A DNA stretch of 64,000 bases from Antennarius striatus (taxonomy: Eukaryota > Chordata > Actinopteri > Lophiiformes > Antennariidae): the NCBI RefSeq assembly GCF_040054535.1, contig NC_090783.1, positions 6,902,001 through 6,966,000 of the forward strand. Reading direction: 5' to 3'. A model generated the notes under the pieces. The model did not search any database, was not told the DNA's origin, and was given only the letters and a program-made list of their open reading frames with translations. The translations under genes were made by a program, and so were the position numbers. This document shows, piece by piece, positions 30,800 to 43,799 of the stretch (position 1 is the stretch's first letter; each line of letters starts with the position of its first letter).

Positions 30800-31920
30800 A
30801 GGTAGTAGGTGCCGTTGGCTATTGACAACAGCACCTTAAAACAACGACTCAGCAGATTAACCCAGGTGGTATGTCTCATGCTAATGACACCCACTAGTAA
30901 ACAAAGCCTCTGTGAAAGTCACATTTCAACGACCCACTTTGACACCTCCTGGCATCCCCATCAACCATTGTTGAGGAGCCAGATGGGTTTCGATTATGGT
31001 GGCTGGGATATGAATAGCACTGACCATACCCCACAAGGTTAATAAGCTGGGACAAGACAAGCCACCACGAGAACTTAAGGGGACAGTAAAGTTAATTTTA
31101 AGTGACATATACTGTATGTTGTTCATCATTAGGAAAAATAGAAGAGAAAATAAATTATATGTATGTAGCATCATCCATTTGGTCAAAAAAAGCTTAAAAT
31201 CTGCACCGCAGCAGCTTCCGCATTCAGTGGTCAGGTGGGCATCATACCTCACTGGGGCCACGCAAAGCTTAGCAGCCATGAGAAACAATGCAATTCTAGA
31301 CGCGATTTACACCAAAAATATCATGATTACCTACGCGGTGAACGGTTGTGTCAACAGAACAGCAAAAAGACACGAAGACAAGGACCTGTCGTTCTTTAGA
31401 ATACCTTCTGGGAAGGTATCGCGCTAAAAATGCTAACGCTCTAGCCCTTCAGTGGGATTGTCCATATTATATTAGCATTGAGCTAACCACCTTTTATTAC
31501 TGTTTGACTTTGTGAATAGTGAATTTATTTGAAAGTCGCCTCCTTTTGCTGTTCTGTTGACACAACCGTTAACCGCGCAGGTAACCATGATATTTTTGGT
31601 GTAAATCGCGTCTAGAATTGTATTGTTTCTTATGGCTGCTAAACTATGTTTGGCTCCAGTGAGGTATGACGCCCATGTGACCACTGAATGCGGAAGCTGC
31701 TGCTGGACAGATTTTAAGCTTTTTTGACCAAACGGACGATGCTACACATATAAAATTTATTTTTTCTTCTATTTTTCATAATGATGAATAACATATATGT
31801 CACTTAAAATTAACTTGACTGTCCCTTTAAGAAGCCTCTTGGATGAGCGGTGAAACGTCTTCAAGAAACATTCCAGTGGAAGTCTGGTGTATTGAGTGAA
31901 AACAGCTTTGGATTGCTCTG
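30800..31920 (+). mobile_element. Penelope-like element 3' fragment interrupted by a Kolobok element
   Basis: 30840-31074 matches the complement of 27500-27700 ('ttaacccaggtggtatgtct', 'cattttgac'-type blocks, 'gaggagccagatgggttt', 'aataagctgggac'). The match resumes at 31831 with 'gaagcctcttggatgagcgg', the expected next sequence. The gap is exactly the foldback element at 31079-31826. Host orientation is plus. Confidence 0.8.
31079..31826. mobile_element. Kolobok-type foldback element carrying two THAP-domain starts
   Basis: A 748-bp element between exact TTAA copies (31075-31078 and 31827-31830). The left end reads TTAAGGGGACAGT and the right end, reversed, TTAAAGGGACAGT, fitting the TTAAAGGRR terminus of Kolobok/T2-type elements. 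Arms of about 290 bp (31079-31371 and 31543-31826) are inverted copies of each other with roughly 90% identity. Each arm encodes, outward to inward, a MITYAVNGCVNRTAK or MVTCAVNGCVNRTAK peptide: the start of a THAP zinc finger, a DNA-binding domain used by Kolobok and P transposases. The left arm continues EDKDLSFFRIPSGK before a stop. No catalytic domain remains. Confidence 0.8.
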
Positions 31921-33344
31921 GTAGTGCTGGTTGGAGTGGTGAGCTGATGCATAAGGCTTAGTAAATAGATTCAAATTGTTTCACATGCAGTGTGTCTTCA
32001 TCCAAGATTCAGTGTCATGTAGCATGAACAATTAAAAATAATAGCAGACAAAAATGAGGATAAAAAGTGAAAAACAAATGTCTAAATTTACCTTACACAA
32101 CATTCTTAAAGGAGACTTTAATACTGTAGCGTGATGATACCATGCTAGTGCTCAGATTTAAAGTAAATTTAAATGTGATGCTTCATACTGAGCAGTTGTA
32201 AAAGATGTTCAGTGACAAAAATGTTACGTATGTTGCACCAAGATGCTAAAGGCTAAATGTTTCCAATATCTGTAAAATGTCTTAATCTGGTAAGAGACGT
32301 CCTGCTTTTGAAGGGCTTTAATATAATTATGAGCGTTTTTAGATAGATAAATGCTTTTATTGATTCTTTGGAAACTTTGAGAAACATTGACCTACGATCA
32401 GCATTTTATGTCAACAAAACTGTTGTCATTCAATGGCTAACCCGCTTGAATGTGAACCAAAGAAAATGGACAACAAATGCAACGATTTCACTGGTACTCT
32501 AAGGTACTTGATTTTCTCTTCTCCCTTCCTCCCTATTATCCCCTCCTCTATTTCACTCCCTTTTGAATACACTATCACACCACTTGTTGCGTAACAGGTC
32601 TTGGCTTGAGGCCTGAGTTTTCTGTTGATGTAGTGTAACAAGGAGCCTTGTTACAAAGTGTTTTGGTCGAATTCTTCCCCCGTACTGAAGCTAATGTTCC
32701 CCTCCTCCGCGTTCTCCTGCAGTCTCTCTTGATCACACTTTGATTTTGAAGTTGTACTAATGCACACGCATTATTTAATTCTTTGAAAAAGATAAATATA
32801 TATTGTTTTGACAAGCCTTACTTAGGAAACAATTTGATTGTTTGACTGAAATTGTTGCTGTTCCACAGCAAACCATTATTTGAACTAAGAGAAAATCTAC
32901 CATAATTAAGATCATCAGCAGATGTGTGTGTTTGACTACTGAGCACAATGAGGAGTCTATGTTAATATGTACACAGACTGTATTTGTTAAAATGTCACTA
33001 CTTACACCTTTCACCTTACCTTAGCTTCACTTATTTCAGCTCAACATACATTACCATACCTTTTGCTTCGTGTTTCCACAAGATTCAATTGTTCTCAGGA
33101 CCATGTTTTTACCAACAATCAATGTGAGAGAGGCCCCTTAATCAAATTGTACCGCCTATTTTTAATTTCGTGAACTATTATTTTTCAGCAGTAGATTTAT
33201 CTCATGTAACTTTCCATTTTATACTTCTCTCCAGAGAGTGAAAAACATGTCAGGTTGAGTTTGACACTTTTTAAAGTTTTCACATTTTCAGTACAGAGAC
33301 ATCTTGTCATCTAACCACAACATTTCATATTAACCACACGCAGC
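31921..33344. other. Intergenic, unassigned
   Basis: AT-rich unique-looking sequence with no supported gene or repeat. Confidence 0.5.
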
Positions 33345-33355
33345 GTGCGCGCGCG

Positions 33356-33413
<58 letters not shown>
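33345..33413. repeat. (GC)n(AC)n compound microsatellite
   Basis: About 20 bp of alternating GC runs directly into about 48 bp of CA, all alternating purine-pyrimidine. Confidence 0.95.
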
Positions 33414-33416
<3 letters not shown>

Positions 33417-36400
33417 ATACTAAGATGCTAAGGCCATGTGAAATTTTGACTAAGGATATAAACCATCCTGTTTATTTTTGTGTTGTGTAGATAAATACAT
33501 CTTTAATTTTAGAACACTAACATTTTATTTATACTTAAGGGAAAACAATCTTATTAGGTTGTTATATCTTCAAGTTATTTTCAGGGAGATAGAGAGAGAT
33601 CAACACTAACTCTGAACATGAGAGAGGGCAATAATATGAGTTTGTCTCAAGAGGAATTTATTTGTGAAGAAGTCAGGCAAGAATTTTTCAGCTCGACCTC
33701 CCACGTTGTCTACGTTTCCTGGGTCCTTTAGTCTGAATATCAAATACAGCAGCAGCTTTGCTAAGAAATAAAGCGACTTCCACAATTTCATACATGAAAA
33801 TGTCTTAGTTTTGCTCTTGTCAACAATACCAGAATAATTATTTAATAGTTTACTGGCCGCCATAGAAGGAAAATGGCTTTTAATTACATTTAAATACTTC
33901 TAAAGGTACATGGATGAAGTCCTCCATTGTGGGTCTGTAGAATACATTGAGAGGTTGTGTGGAGTAAAAAAGAAGTCTATATTTAATGACTTTGTGCTAT
34001 TTGCCAGTCAGATAAAATACTTCAAGAAAAAAAGTACAACTGTATTTTCTTTTTTTGCCATCATGACATACAGTACTGTATAGGTCATACTTCTGCAGCT
34101 TTAAAGAAACGTGACGTATGTCCTCTTTTTTTTCTTGTAGCTGCTGAACAGGTGTTTGTTCAATTGTTTTATCTTACCAGTTTGCATTTTGCCTTAGTGA
34201 AAGTCTGATCACAGAATAACCCGTGCTACTTTCATAATAACTCATAATAATGACTGTACATATGAAAGCAACTCAATACCTCGTGCCTGAGGGGTTTTTC
34301 TCTTGTTAATATGCAACTCAACAGGACTTGATGCACGCAAGTTTTCCAAAGTACAGTAAGGAGGTGAGTCTCGCACTATGATTGGTGAATTGTTACTGAC
34401 TTTTCTTTAGGTCTGATTCACACGACACGGGATTTCAAGTTCTTAGAAGCAACACACACGACACATGGTACTGCCTTAAATTAGGTAGACTGCATATCAA
34501 GCATTATATGTTTGGTCTCCTTCATGTTTTCTAACTCAACCAAATCAGAGATTACATTTCTACATACATGACAATGTTCATGAATGGATTAACATAATCT
34601 GATTCTTTTTTAAAAACATAATCCAGAATATTATCCAAAAGGAATGAGGATTTGAAATAATTACCTTTTAACGCCACACATAAACACCACAAAACAAACA
34701 GTTCTATCACAAGTTTATTGTATCTGTGTTCGTCAATCAATCCAAACCTGCTTCTTTTAGGAAAAGAACGGATGTCAGAAATTGCGGTTACTTTGTAACG
34801 CTTTCAGTATCTTCACAAACATGGGTGATGCTCTTGTGTGTTCTCCACGTCACAAGAAAAGGTTGTTTGTGCAAACGATGACACATCTGACAAAGAAAGG
34901 ATGATTTGGTAGATTAGAGTTTTCTGGTTATAAAACTTTTATGGTTGTACTGTTGCATTTTTTAATCTTTTTTTTTTTTTTTTACAAAATGCTGCTACAT
35001 ATTTTCTCGGTTACTGTAACACCTGACACTTCTGACTGGAACATGAGCATAAACCCACTTAATGTGGATTTGAAGGTGAATTTGAGGATGCCTGAACTAC
35101 ATAAATGCTCTTAAACGTGACATTTACACTCTATTGTCTGAAAGGCAACTTTGTAATAAGCAGTAAAATTACTCTATATTAGAAAACAGAGGATTTTTCA
35201 TGTTTCCACTCCATTTTTAATGTTATGTATTGTTATGTATTATTCATATGATGCTTGGCTGGTTTCAGTACTTATTGAGTCATAAAGAATGCATATAAAT
35301 AAGACACACATGTAAAGACAGTTACCTTAAGCTGAAGCAAATAAATGTTTCCTTCCAACACTGCAGGTTGGGTTGGGTCGAGTCAATCTCATGTACACAA
35401 CATTCTTGGACACACACCATACTTCATCATCCACATAACCAGCAGAAGATTCCCTCACTTTTTAATGTAATATCCACCTTCAGTGTTTTATTGAGAATTT
35501 TTTTTTTGAATAGCTGCCTGCTTAAATTGAAAATAAATGTTCTTTGGACCCTTGCTTCCAAATGAACAAACATGAAATGTACTCATTAAGTAGTATATAT
35601 TTAGGTATGGTTTAAATTCTTTTTTCAGTGTTATCTGAAGCGCAACTAGTTGCTTTTTTTCATGAGAGTTGTATAAGAAAACAGTGGTTAGTATCATGCA
35701 CATATATTTTGGAAGTTTGGATTAAACTAATATAAAAGTTCAACATTTTTCTTGGTTTATTAAAATTTTATTCGTCCCTTAATATCGCTGATGTGGGGAT
35801 TGAAGCTTACCTTAAAACATTCACCGATTCTTGATTTTCTCACCCAGCTGTGGAATGTTATGACTTTTGAAAAGTACAGTAATGGACTGTTTTCAGGAGG
35901 TAGACGGAGTCATGAGGTGGTGGAGGTGGGGGTGGGAAACAGGATGATGGATAACAGAATCAACATCCTGCCTTATCTTTGGTCTGAAGTCCAAAAAAAA
36001 TGATGTATGATAATCACATTATTTTCCTGTTTGGGTGTCTCATCCGGTGGTTCAGCAGTAACTACATGAATGGAAGGTGAGATAACCCACTGACCTGACC
36101 GGGCAGGAGTGGGGATTATTTTGGAAATCCAGGAAAGGGATGAGGGACCAGCACCCTGATCCATTCATTTTACAGTCAGACAGGTAGCAGACAAGAACCC
36201 AGACAAAAGGTTTATGAATGTGGAATGTGACAAGGCTGTTGGATGTAAATCCAAATGTGATCTATTTTAGTTCTGTTTGGGTCTCCACCAACCCCAAAGC
36301 AAAAATATTTGACTGTTGGGCTGCTGCAAGCTCTAATTTCTTTTCTAGGCAGTCCCAAATTCAAACTATTTTTATACAAAGATCGTGCAATCGTGGAAAC

Positions 36401-36736
36401 TGATGCCACCTTTGTTTACTTTCACTACACACAAGTCGGGTGCGTCATCACCCCGTCCAGTGTATTTTTCGCGTTCTAAAGTCAAGAAGCATGACATGTA
36501 ACACAGCAGCATTCAAAATTCAACCCTATCAGTTGTTCAGTGAACACGTAAATCAAATATACGTGGTGTAAAAGCAGAACTGAACCCAGAGTCGATTCAC
36601 CACAGGTAAGAGTCAAAAATTTAACAACACTTCACCAAGAGTGTCAACACTGCAATAGTAATCACGTAACATTAGTTTGTGTAAAGTTTATATTGAATTG
36701 GCATTGCCAACTTTAAATCTTGATTAAAGTTTTGAG
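33414..36736. other. Intergenic, unassigned
   Basis: Three kilobases of AT-rich sequence with a poly-T run at 34969-34983. Short scattered open frames have no family resemblance. No repeat is recognised by eye. Confidence 0.5.
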
Positions 36737-36747
36737 GAAATTTTGTG

Positions 36748-37025
36748 GGGTGGCACGGTGGCACAGTGGGTAGCGCTGTTGCCGCACAACACGGCGGGTC
36801 CGGGTTCAAGTCCTGCTCTGTGTGGAGTTTGCATGCTCTCCCCGTGTCTGCGTAGCTTTCTTCGGGTTCTCCGGCTTTCTCCCACCTCTCCCACCTGTCT
36901 GTCTGTGTGTGGCTCTGCGGCGTACTGGCATCGTGTCCCCCGCCTCACGCCCTATGCCAGCTGGGATAAGCTCCAGCTCCCCGTGACCCGCTGCGGCGGA
37001 TAAAGCGGTAGAAAATGGATGGATA
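36748..37025 (+). repeat. SINE family S copy with 11-bp target duplication
   Basis: It is flanked by GAAATTTTGTG at 36737-36747 and 37026-37036. It starts 'gggtggcacggtggcacagt', has a B-box-like 'gggttcaagtcc', and ends in the 'cccgtgacccgctgcggcgg' tail with 'aatggatgga'. Confidence 0.9.
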
Positions 37026-37364
37026 GAAATTTTGTGTAACCTATCAATTCCATAATGCTTTTATTCCCTTTTAAAATTATGTTTGTATAATTTATATGTA
37101 GATAGATAGAAGTTATAATCAATCAATCAATACATTTTTACAGATAAGGATTTTCTGCTGTTACTACCCCTGTGACCATCGAGCCTGTGGTCTGACTTTA
37201 CAACTTCTTGACAGAACAGGAAGATGTAATGAAGATGCAGCATCCTAAACATGCTGTCTGCTGTAAGTGGACGTGCTGTGATTCTAAATGTCTCCCTCTA
37301 AAAAATGTCACTCACTCGAAACGGCTGTTTTTATCACATGGTTGTTTTTCTTCCAAAGTTGTTC

Positions 37365-37650
37365 AAATCGATCCACTGGACTTTAGGAAAGTTTCTTGAA
37401 GACCTCTCATTTCACCTCTCATCCAACATGTTTCTTCAGTTCTAGTGTTGGTTGTTCTTGTTTCACCGAGCCTTTGTTTGCTGATGGCGGTCATTAGCAT
37501 GAGACACTTCACCTTGGTTAATCTGAAAGGACCTGATTGTAAATCGACAAAAGATGATGTCGCAGTGTTCTGTGAAAGTTTGCACCTCGTGGATTCTGAT
37601 CTTGACCCATGCATCGTCCACCAGTGGCTTGGTGTTGTTATTATTTTGCA
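37365..37650 (-). mobile_element. Internally deleted Penelope-like fragment
   Basis: 37365-37550 resembles the 3' end region of the copy at 27365-27740 ('cctctcatccaacatgtttc', 'ggtcattagcatgagac', 'gatgatgtcgcag'). 37560-37640 ('gtttgcacctcgtggattct', 'tgacccatgcatcgtccacc') jumps to the RT-coding part matched at 28545-28620. The intervening ~800 bp are deleted. Confidence 0.7.
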
Positions 37651-38125
37651 GAGATAATAATTTTGTAAACCAGGGATATGCTCCACCATACTTTGCACCA
37701 CACTCCAGTTTCCATCTGGCTAGTGTTTGTCACTGGATATGCTTCCTCGTCACAGGTGACTCCGCTATATGTGTCCCAGTGGGAGAACTGGGCGAGTTAT
37801 GTGACTGTGGACCTCTCCTGTTACAAAACACACACTGCAGCCAGGCAGTACTGCTGATTCTAAATGTCACACAGACAGCAGGAGGTGCTGCCTCCATTAT
37901 ATGGAGGGTGTCCATTTAATTTTTCGACCATAATGGCAGGCTTTTGAATATCAAGCAATGTGTTCTCTTGGACAGAATGCAGATTCTGTTTTAAAGTTAA
38001 ATAATAGCTGTCATAACCTAATAAGGCTGATGTCTTGTACATGCTACACTCGCAGTAGCTGCCATAGAAGACGAAAAGATAATCAAAACATCATGTGATT
38101 AATGCACAAAAGCTCAATATATATG

Positions 38126-38128
<3 letters not shown>

Positions 38129-38188
<60 letters not shown>
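38129..38188. repeat. (CA)30 microsatellite
   Basis: Uninterrupted CA run. Confidence 0.95.
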
Positions 38189-38191
<3 letters not shown>

Positions 38192-39000
38192 GAACTGCTA
38201 TAGTATAGTTTATTAGTTTGGGCATCAAGGATGGAGGTAAATGGACTGAGACACCAAGGTGTGATACAGAAACCCTTTGACTCAACTGTAAAATAGTCCT
38301 TCCTGTTAGTGTTTCAGGAACAACTGTTGATTCCATAGGATATTTTGTTCTTACAACAGTAGATATCTGAAATCCACACAGTGAGATATGAGAAATTTTA
38401 TTATTGACTCCTTGCCATTGAACAAGGTTTGTTTTTTTGCGCAGCTCAAAATTTCAAATGTGCTTCTGTTAAAAGTGGAAAGGAAAATGATTTATGCTTT
38501 TATACAAAAGCCATAATGTTTTAAAAACATCCTTTCATTAGACAGTAATCTTTAGAAGTGGAGTCAGTCTGCTCTGTTTTCTTTGTTCCAGTGTAACTTT
38601 TCGTAACACCTTGTCAAGAAAGCAGTTCCAGATTCAAATCCAATAAATGTTCTGAAGTATTTTTCATGCAGAGGACTCTACAGGAAAAAAAACTCACTCT
38701 GCTCCCTACAGGCCAGAAGTGTTCTGTCAAAGAAAGACAGAATCAGTCACATGGCTCATCTTCTATAACAAACTTTTATAAAGTGAAAAAAAACTTTTTT
38801 ATTGGTTATGTTTGAGTCAGATCTAAGAGAAGAAATGTGCCAGATAAACATAATGATGATTGTTTATTGATCACACTGAATACCTGGTATGTGTAAGTTT
38901 GGATAGACACTTATGTGCACATTACGTAGCATTCCTTTTATTACTCTCGGGGTATCAAATGTGTGTATGATACGATATATGATATGATATGATATATTAT
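38189..39000. other. Intergenic, unassigned
   Basis: AT-rich with no recognised feature. Confidence 0.5.
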
Positions 39001-40073
<1,073 letters not shown>

Positions 40074-40107
<34 letters not shown>

Positions 40108-40161
40108 TGTGTGTGCTTGCGTGCGTGCGTGCGTGTGTGTGTGTGTGTGCGTGTGTGTGTG
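40074..40161. repeat. (GT)n microsatellite with GC variants
   Basis: Interrupted GT array with 'gcgtgcgtgcgtgc' units. Confidence 0.9.
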
Positions 40162-40462
40162 TTGGCAATGAGTTCCACCAAAATCCTACCCCTATACTGG
40201 TATAATACCGTGTCAAAGGTTTTTTGAGATCAAGTGTTCTACATCATCATCTTGATAAAATCATATGTTAAAATGCAGAGGATGATGAAATTTTTTTATG
40301 GAAAAGGTTGTAATTAAATGTTTGTGCTAGGCTGCTAATAATGTGTGCACCCTGCAATAAAAGATCAATACAAAAGCATTGACACTGAGCTGACTTGAGA
40401 TTTCCATATCAGCACCGAGGAGGTCATGAAATTGAATCACACATTCAAATTAAATAAGATGG

Positions 40463-40550
40463 CCCGCCTCACGCCCTAAGACAGATGGGATAGGCTCCGC
40501 TAAAACTGTCCGGATAAAACTGTTTGGTAGATGAAAGAATGAATGAATGA
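40463..40550 (+). repeat. SINE family S tail fragment
   Basis: 'cgcctcacgccctaagacag' and 'gggataggctccgct' followed by 'gaatgaatgaatga' match the 3' end of family S. Confidence 0.6.
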
Positions 40551-41284
40551 CAATTGTGTGTCACATCTTATTTAATTACAAATATCAAATGGTCATGAAT
40601 GACCATTTCAAGTATAAATAATGTCTCTTTGTAAAACGTATCAATGCTTGATACGTTTGATACTTGGGGAGCAGTGTGCCAGTCCAGAGCAGCGCTGACA
40701 CTACTCTGTGGCAATCTTGTTAAGTTTGAGCTGAAAAAGGATACTCCTATGAAGCTCAATCTAATTTGGAATCAAGTGCTAAAGTGTGTTGAATCTAATG
40801 TTCTCCCCATATTTGACTTGGTTCTCTTGGGTGACTTTGGCCTCCTCCGACGGTTCATAAATGTGTAATATAGGTGAAACAGTGACTCTAAATTGCCTGT
40901 AGTTGTGAATGCTCATTTGCCACACTCTATAATGAACTGAGAACATGTTCAGGCATGTCACAAAATGGGATCAGCTGGAAAGTGGATTCTAGCCCATGAA
41001 AAAAAAAAAAGTCTGTCATAATCTGTCATCTCAGCTAAATATTAATAGGAATGTAACCCCAAAGGTGTATGTTACCAAACTGGGACTTCTAACTACTGTT
41101 AGAAGACAGGTTATTCATTCCTTTTGTATATTAATATATGTTAGTTAATTAAGGTTAAGGTTATATGTCAATTAGCGGGAACCCGTGGACATTCCACAAT
41201 AAAAAAATTATATCAGACTTCATACCAAACATATGAAAACAAATGTATTGGTATGATAAACCAAGAGCACCCAACATAGTCAAA

Positions 41285-41560
41285 AATCAACATGGTGATG
41301 TAACGACTTTGTGTTGGCAAATCATGGATTGTGCTGGGTGGGCATTGTAAAGCCATAGATGAATGTTAGCAGGCTACCCAGAGAAAGAAAGCTAACTAAT
41401 GGTGAGATTGGGAAAGGCGCCTGTCAAAGGCACCTGTCAAAAGACCAAGTGAAAAAGATAATTTAGAGAAGTGATAGTTCTGTTAGCTGACTACACAAAC
41501 AGAACTGTATGTAGTTACTTAAAGACCGTTTTTATCAGATGCCCGAGGAGCATTTTGGAT
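41285..41560 (+). mobile_element. RTE endonuclease-region fragment, second copy
   Basis: It runs parallel to 25795-26045 ('gttggcaaatcatggattg', 'aagccatagatgaatgtta', 'gaaagaaagctaactaa', 'gaacagaactgtatgtagtt'). The two diverge after 'cagatgcccga' here and 'cagatacccga' there, which marks the edge of the shared unit. Confidence 0.7.
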
Positions 41561-41788
41561 ACTACATCGATCGTCCCATTCAAAACGGAAACCATAGCTG
41601 GACAGACTGCTGGTGCTAGCCAGCTAGTTACACTCAGAATTCGTTACCGTTTTCTGTGTCATTCCTGCTGTTTGGATTTTCTGCTCAAAAACAAGAAAAT
41701 TGTAGGAACAGTTATGACCCTCTAAAATCATGTTAACTTGGAAGTCCATGTGTAGTTACTGTGTTTCTTACGCCATATTGTTAACGTG

Positions 41789-42054
41789 GGGCGGCACGGT
41801 GGCGCAGTGTGTAGCGCTGTCGCCTCACAACACGGTGGTTCCGGGTTCAAGTCCCACTCTGTGCGGAGTTTGCATGCTCTCCCTGTGTCTGCGTGGGTTC
41901 TCTCCAGGATCTCCAGCTTCCTCCCACCTGCAAAAAGCACGTGCTTCAGGTTGATTGGCCGGTCCCAAATTGCCCGTAGGAGTGAATGTGTGCGTGCATG
42001 GTTGTCTGTCTTTGTGAGTGGCTCTGCGGTGCACTGGCAGCAGAAAATGATTGA
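41789..42054 (+). repeat. SINE family S copy with 14-bp target duplication
   Basis: It is flanked by ATATTGTTAACGTG (41775-41788) and ATATTGTTTACGTG (42055-42068), one mismatch. It starts 'gcggcacggtggcgcagt' and has 'gggttcaagtccc'. The 3' end is shortened, stopping within the 'gctctgcggtgcactggca' block. Confidence 0.88.
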
Positions 42055-42170
42055 ATATTGTTTACGTGATTCCTTCTGACAGATTCACCGTGATTAGTTG
42101 GGCGCTTGATTGACAGGTAGTGAAGCTGGTGACAGCTTGACACTTTTTGAAGTGAACTTATTCAAATATA

Positions 42171-43004
42171 CAGTGGTACCTCTACATACGAATGTCTCTA
42201 CTTACGAAATGTTCTACTTACGAAACTTCTCATCAGCAAAATATTACCTCTGGTTACGAAAGAAATTTCGACTTACGAAAGGTAAAAATACATCCATTGG
42301 TTATTACCTAGTATCTTCCTGGCATCTCATTGGCTAAGAGGGACCTCTGTGTGGAGCTAGATCGGTGTTTATGTAGGGTCCTCGTCATTCTGCCCTCGAC
42401 CCGTGAGGTGTTTTGAATCTGATAGTTTTACGCAAATATATTAACTTTTTGAGTATTCACTATGGACCCCAAGAAAGTGACGGAGAAAAGAGTTCTGAAA
42501 AAAAATATCATGAAAAAGGGATGCGTTTGGTTGATCTCGCCAAAGAATATGGTCGTAATGCATCTACAATCACCACGTTATTAAAACAAAAGGAAGTTTA
42601 AGGAGTTTAAGGCATTGCGTGGGTGGTGGGAGAAGTTCAAAAGGAGGACTGAAATTCATTCTGTTGTTCTGCATGGTGAGGCGAGGATCGCATGAACCAA
42701 AGAGGGCAAAAAACAATGAGGACAGCAGTTAAAAGGTAAATGACCATCATTTTTATTCTTTACTCTATTGTTCGTTTTTTACATTATGCACAACTCTCAT
42801 TTATTGTGTAACAATCTAATCGTAACATGTATTTGTTACATGTTTTGAGGCATTTTTATACTTTCTAAAACATTCATGTTGGAATTTTTGGGGGCTTTGA
42901 ACGGATTATGGCATTGGCATGGAAAACGCGTTTCTACCTACGAAATTTTCTACTTACGTAATATCTTCCGGAACCATTTAATTTCGTAAGTAGAGGTACC
43001 ACTG
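42171..43004 (+). mobile_element. Tigger-like (Tc1/mariner, pogo group) element, internally deleted
   Basis: The terminal inverted repeats begin CAGTGGTACCTCTAC at both ends, and TA dinucleotides flank the element (42169-42170, 43005-43006), as expected for Tc1/mariner. Subterminal 'cttacgaaa' repeats occur on both sides. Inside, the plus strand gives MDPKKVTEKRVL and then GMRLVDLAKEYGRNASTITT followed by LLKQKEV, the N-terminal helix-turn-helix of a Tigger transposase. Frameshifts and the absence of the catalytic DDE domain make it non-autonomous. Confidence 0.88.
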
Positions 43005-43006
43005 TA

Positions 43007-43540
43007 TAGGTGGAGAGATAACCAAGTGAAAACTCTCTACTTATTACAAGCGGTTTCAAATGGCAATTTTACTGATTTATGCGGTGTCAAATTATTCAAA
43101 AGTACATTTTTCAATCCCCTGAACAGCTTCCCAAGAGCACATAATTGCAAGTGAGATGTTGTAAAATGCTGTTCCAACCTTCATAGACGTATTCTTTCTT
43201 AATTTTTACATTTTTTTGGTGGTAACCTAATTTTCAAAGAGGACTCCATGGCTGAGCGTCACTTGGACATTCCAACAGTACAACAGACCCAAGCATAACA
43301 CGGACTAGACCAGGACTGGGTTCCAGTCACACCAACCGAGGGATATTTCAGAACTGGAGGCCTTGGATGGAAAACGGCTGAGGTTTTCTGCTTGTGTCTC
43401 AGCATCGAGATCCTATGATGGATAGTGACGCAATATAACATTTTAAAAAATATTTTCAATGACGCTTTTTCATTTTTTTTTTTTTCATTTCATTTTTTCG
43501 TCAAATTTAACAAAACGATTGTTGACATTTCTGACAGTCA
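43007..43540. other. Sequence upstream of the rnf24 CpG region
   Basis: No gene is seen. It contains a T-rich run (43470-43500). Confidence 0.5.
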
Positions 43541-43551
43541 ACAGAGACGAG

Positions 43552-43647
43552 ATGACGGCGGTTCTCAGTTATATCCACGGGGAGGAACACCTATTTGTCC
43601 CCATTAGAGCCACTATTGCTCTGGATCGCTTGCGGTCGGCTACGTGA
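43552..43647 (+). CDS. Small open reading frame upstream of rnf24 (31 codons), uncertain
   Basis: ATG at 43552-43554 with a purine at -3, reading MTAVLSYIHGEEHLFVPIR... to a TGA at 43645-43647, at the left edge of the CpG-rich rnf24 promoter. I recognise no homologue. It could be an upstream ORF of a long rnf24 5' leader, a piece of an unknown exon, or chance. A T-rich run and 'ctgacag' just upstream look acceptor-like. Confidence 0.2.
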   Translation: MTAVLSYIHGEEHLFVPIRATIALDRLRSAT

Positions 43648-43799
43648 CCATGTGCAACATCTCCACCCTCTCGCAGCATCCCTCTGGCCCCCGCCCCCTT
43701 CAGCCCCCTTCAGCCCCCTCTCCCGTACAAGCTGTCCTCAAACCCTCCCGAGGCATTAGAGTGTGACTGTGCGGTGTTCCCGCTGAGACGCGGAGGAGG

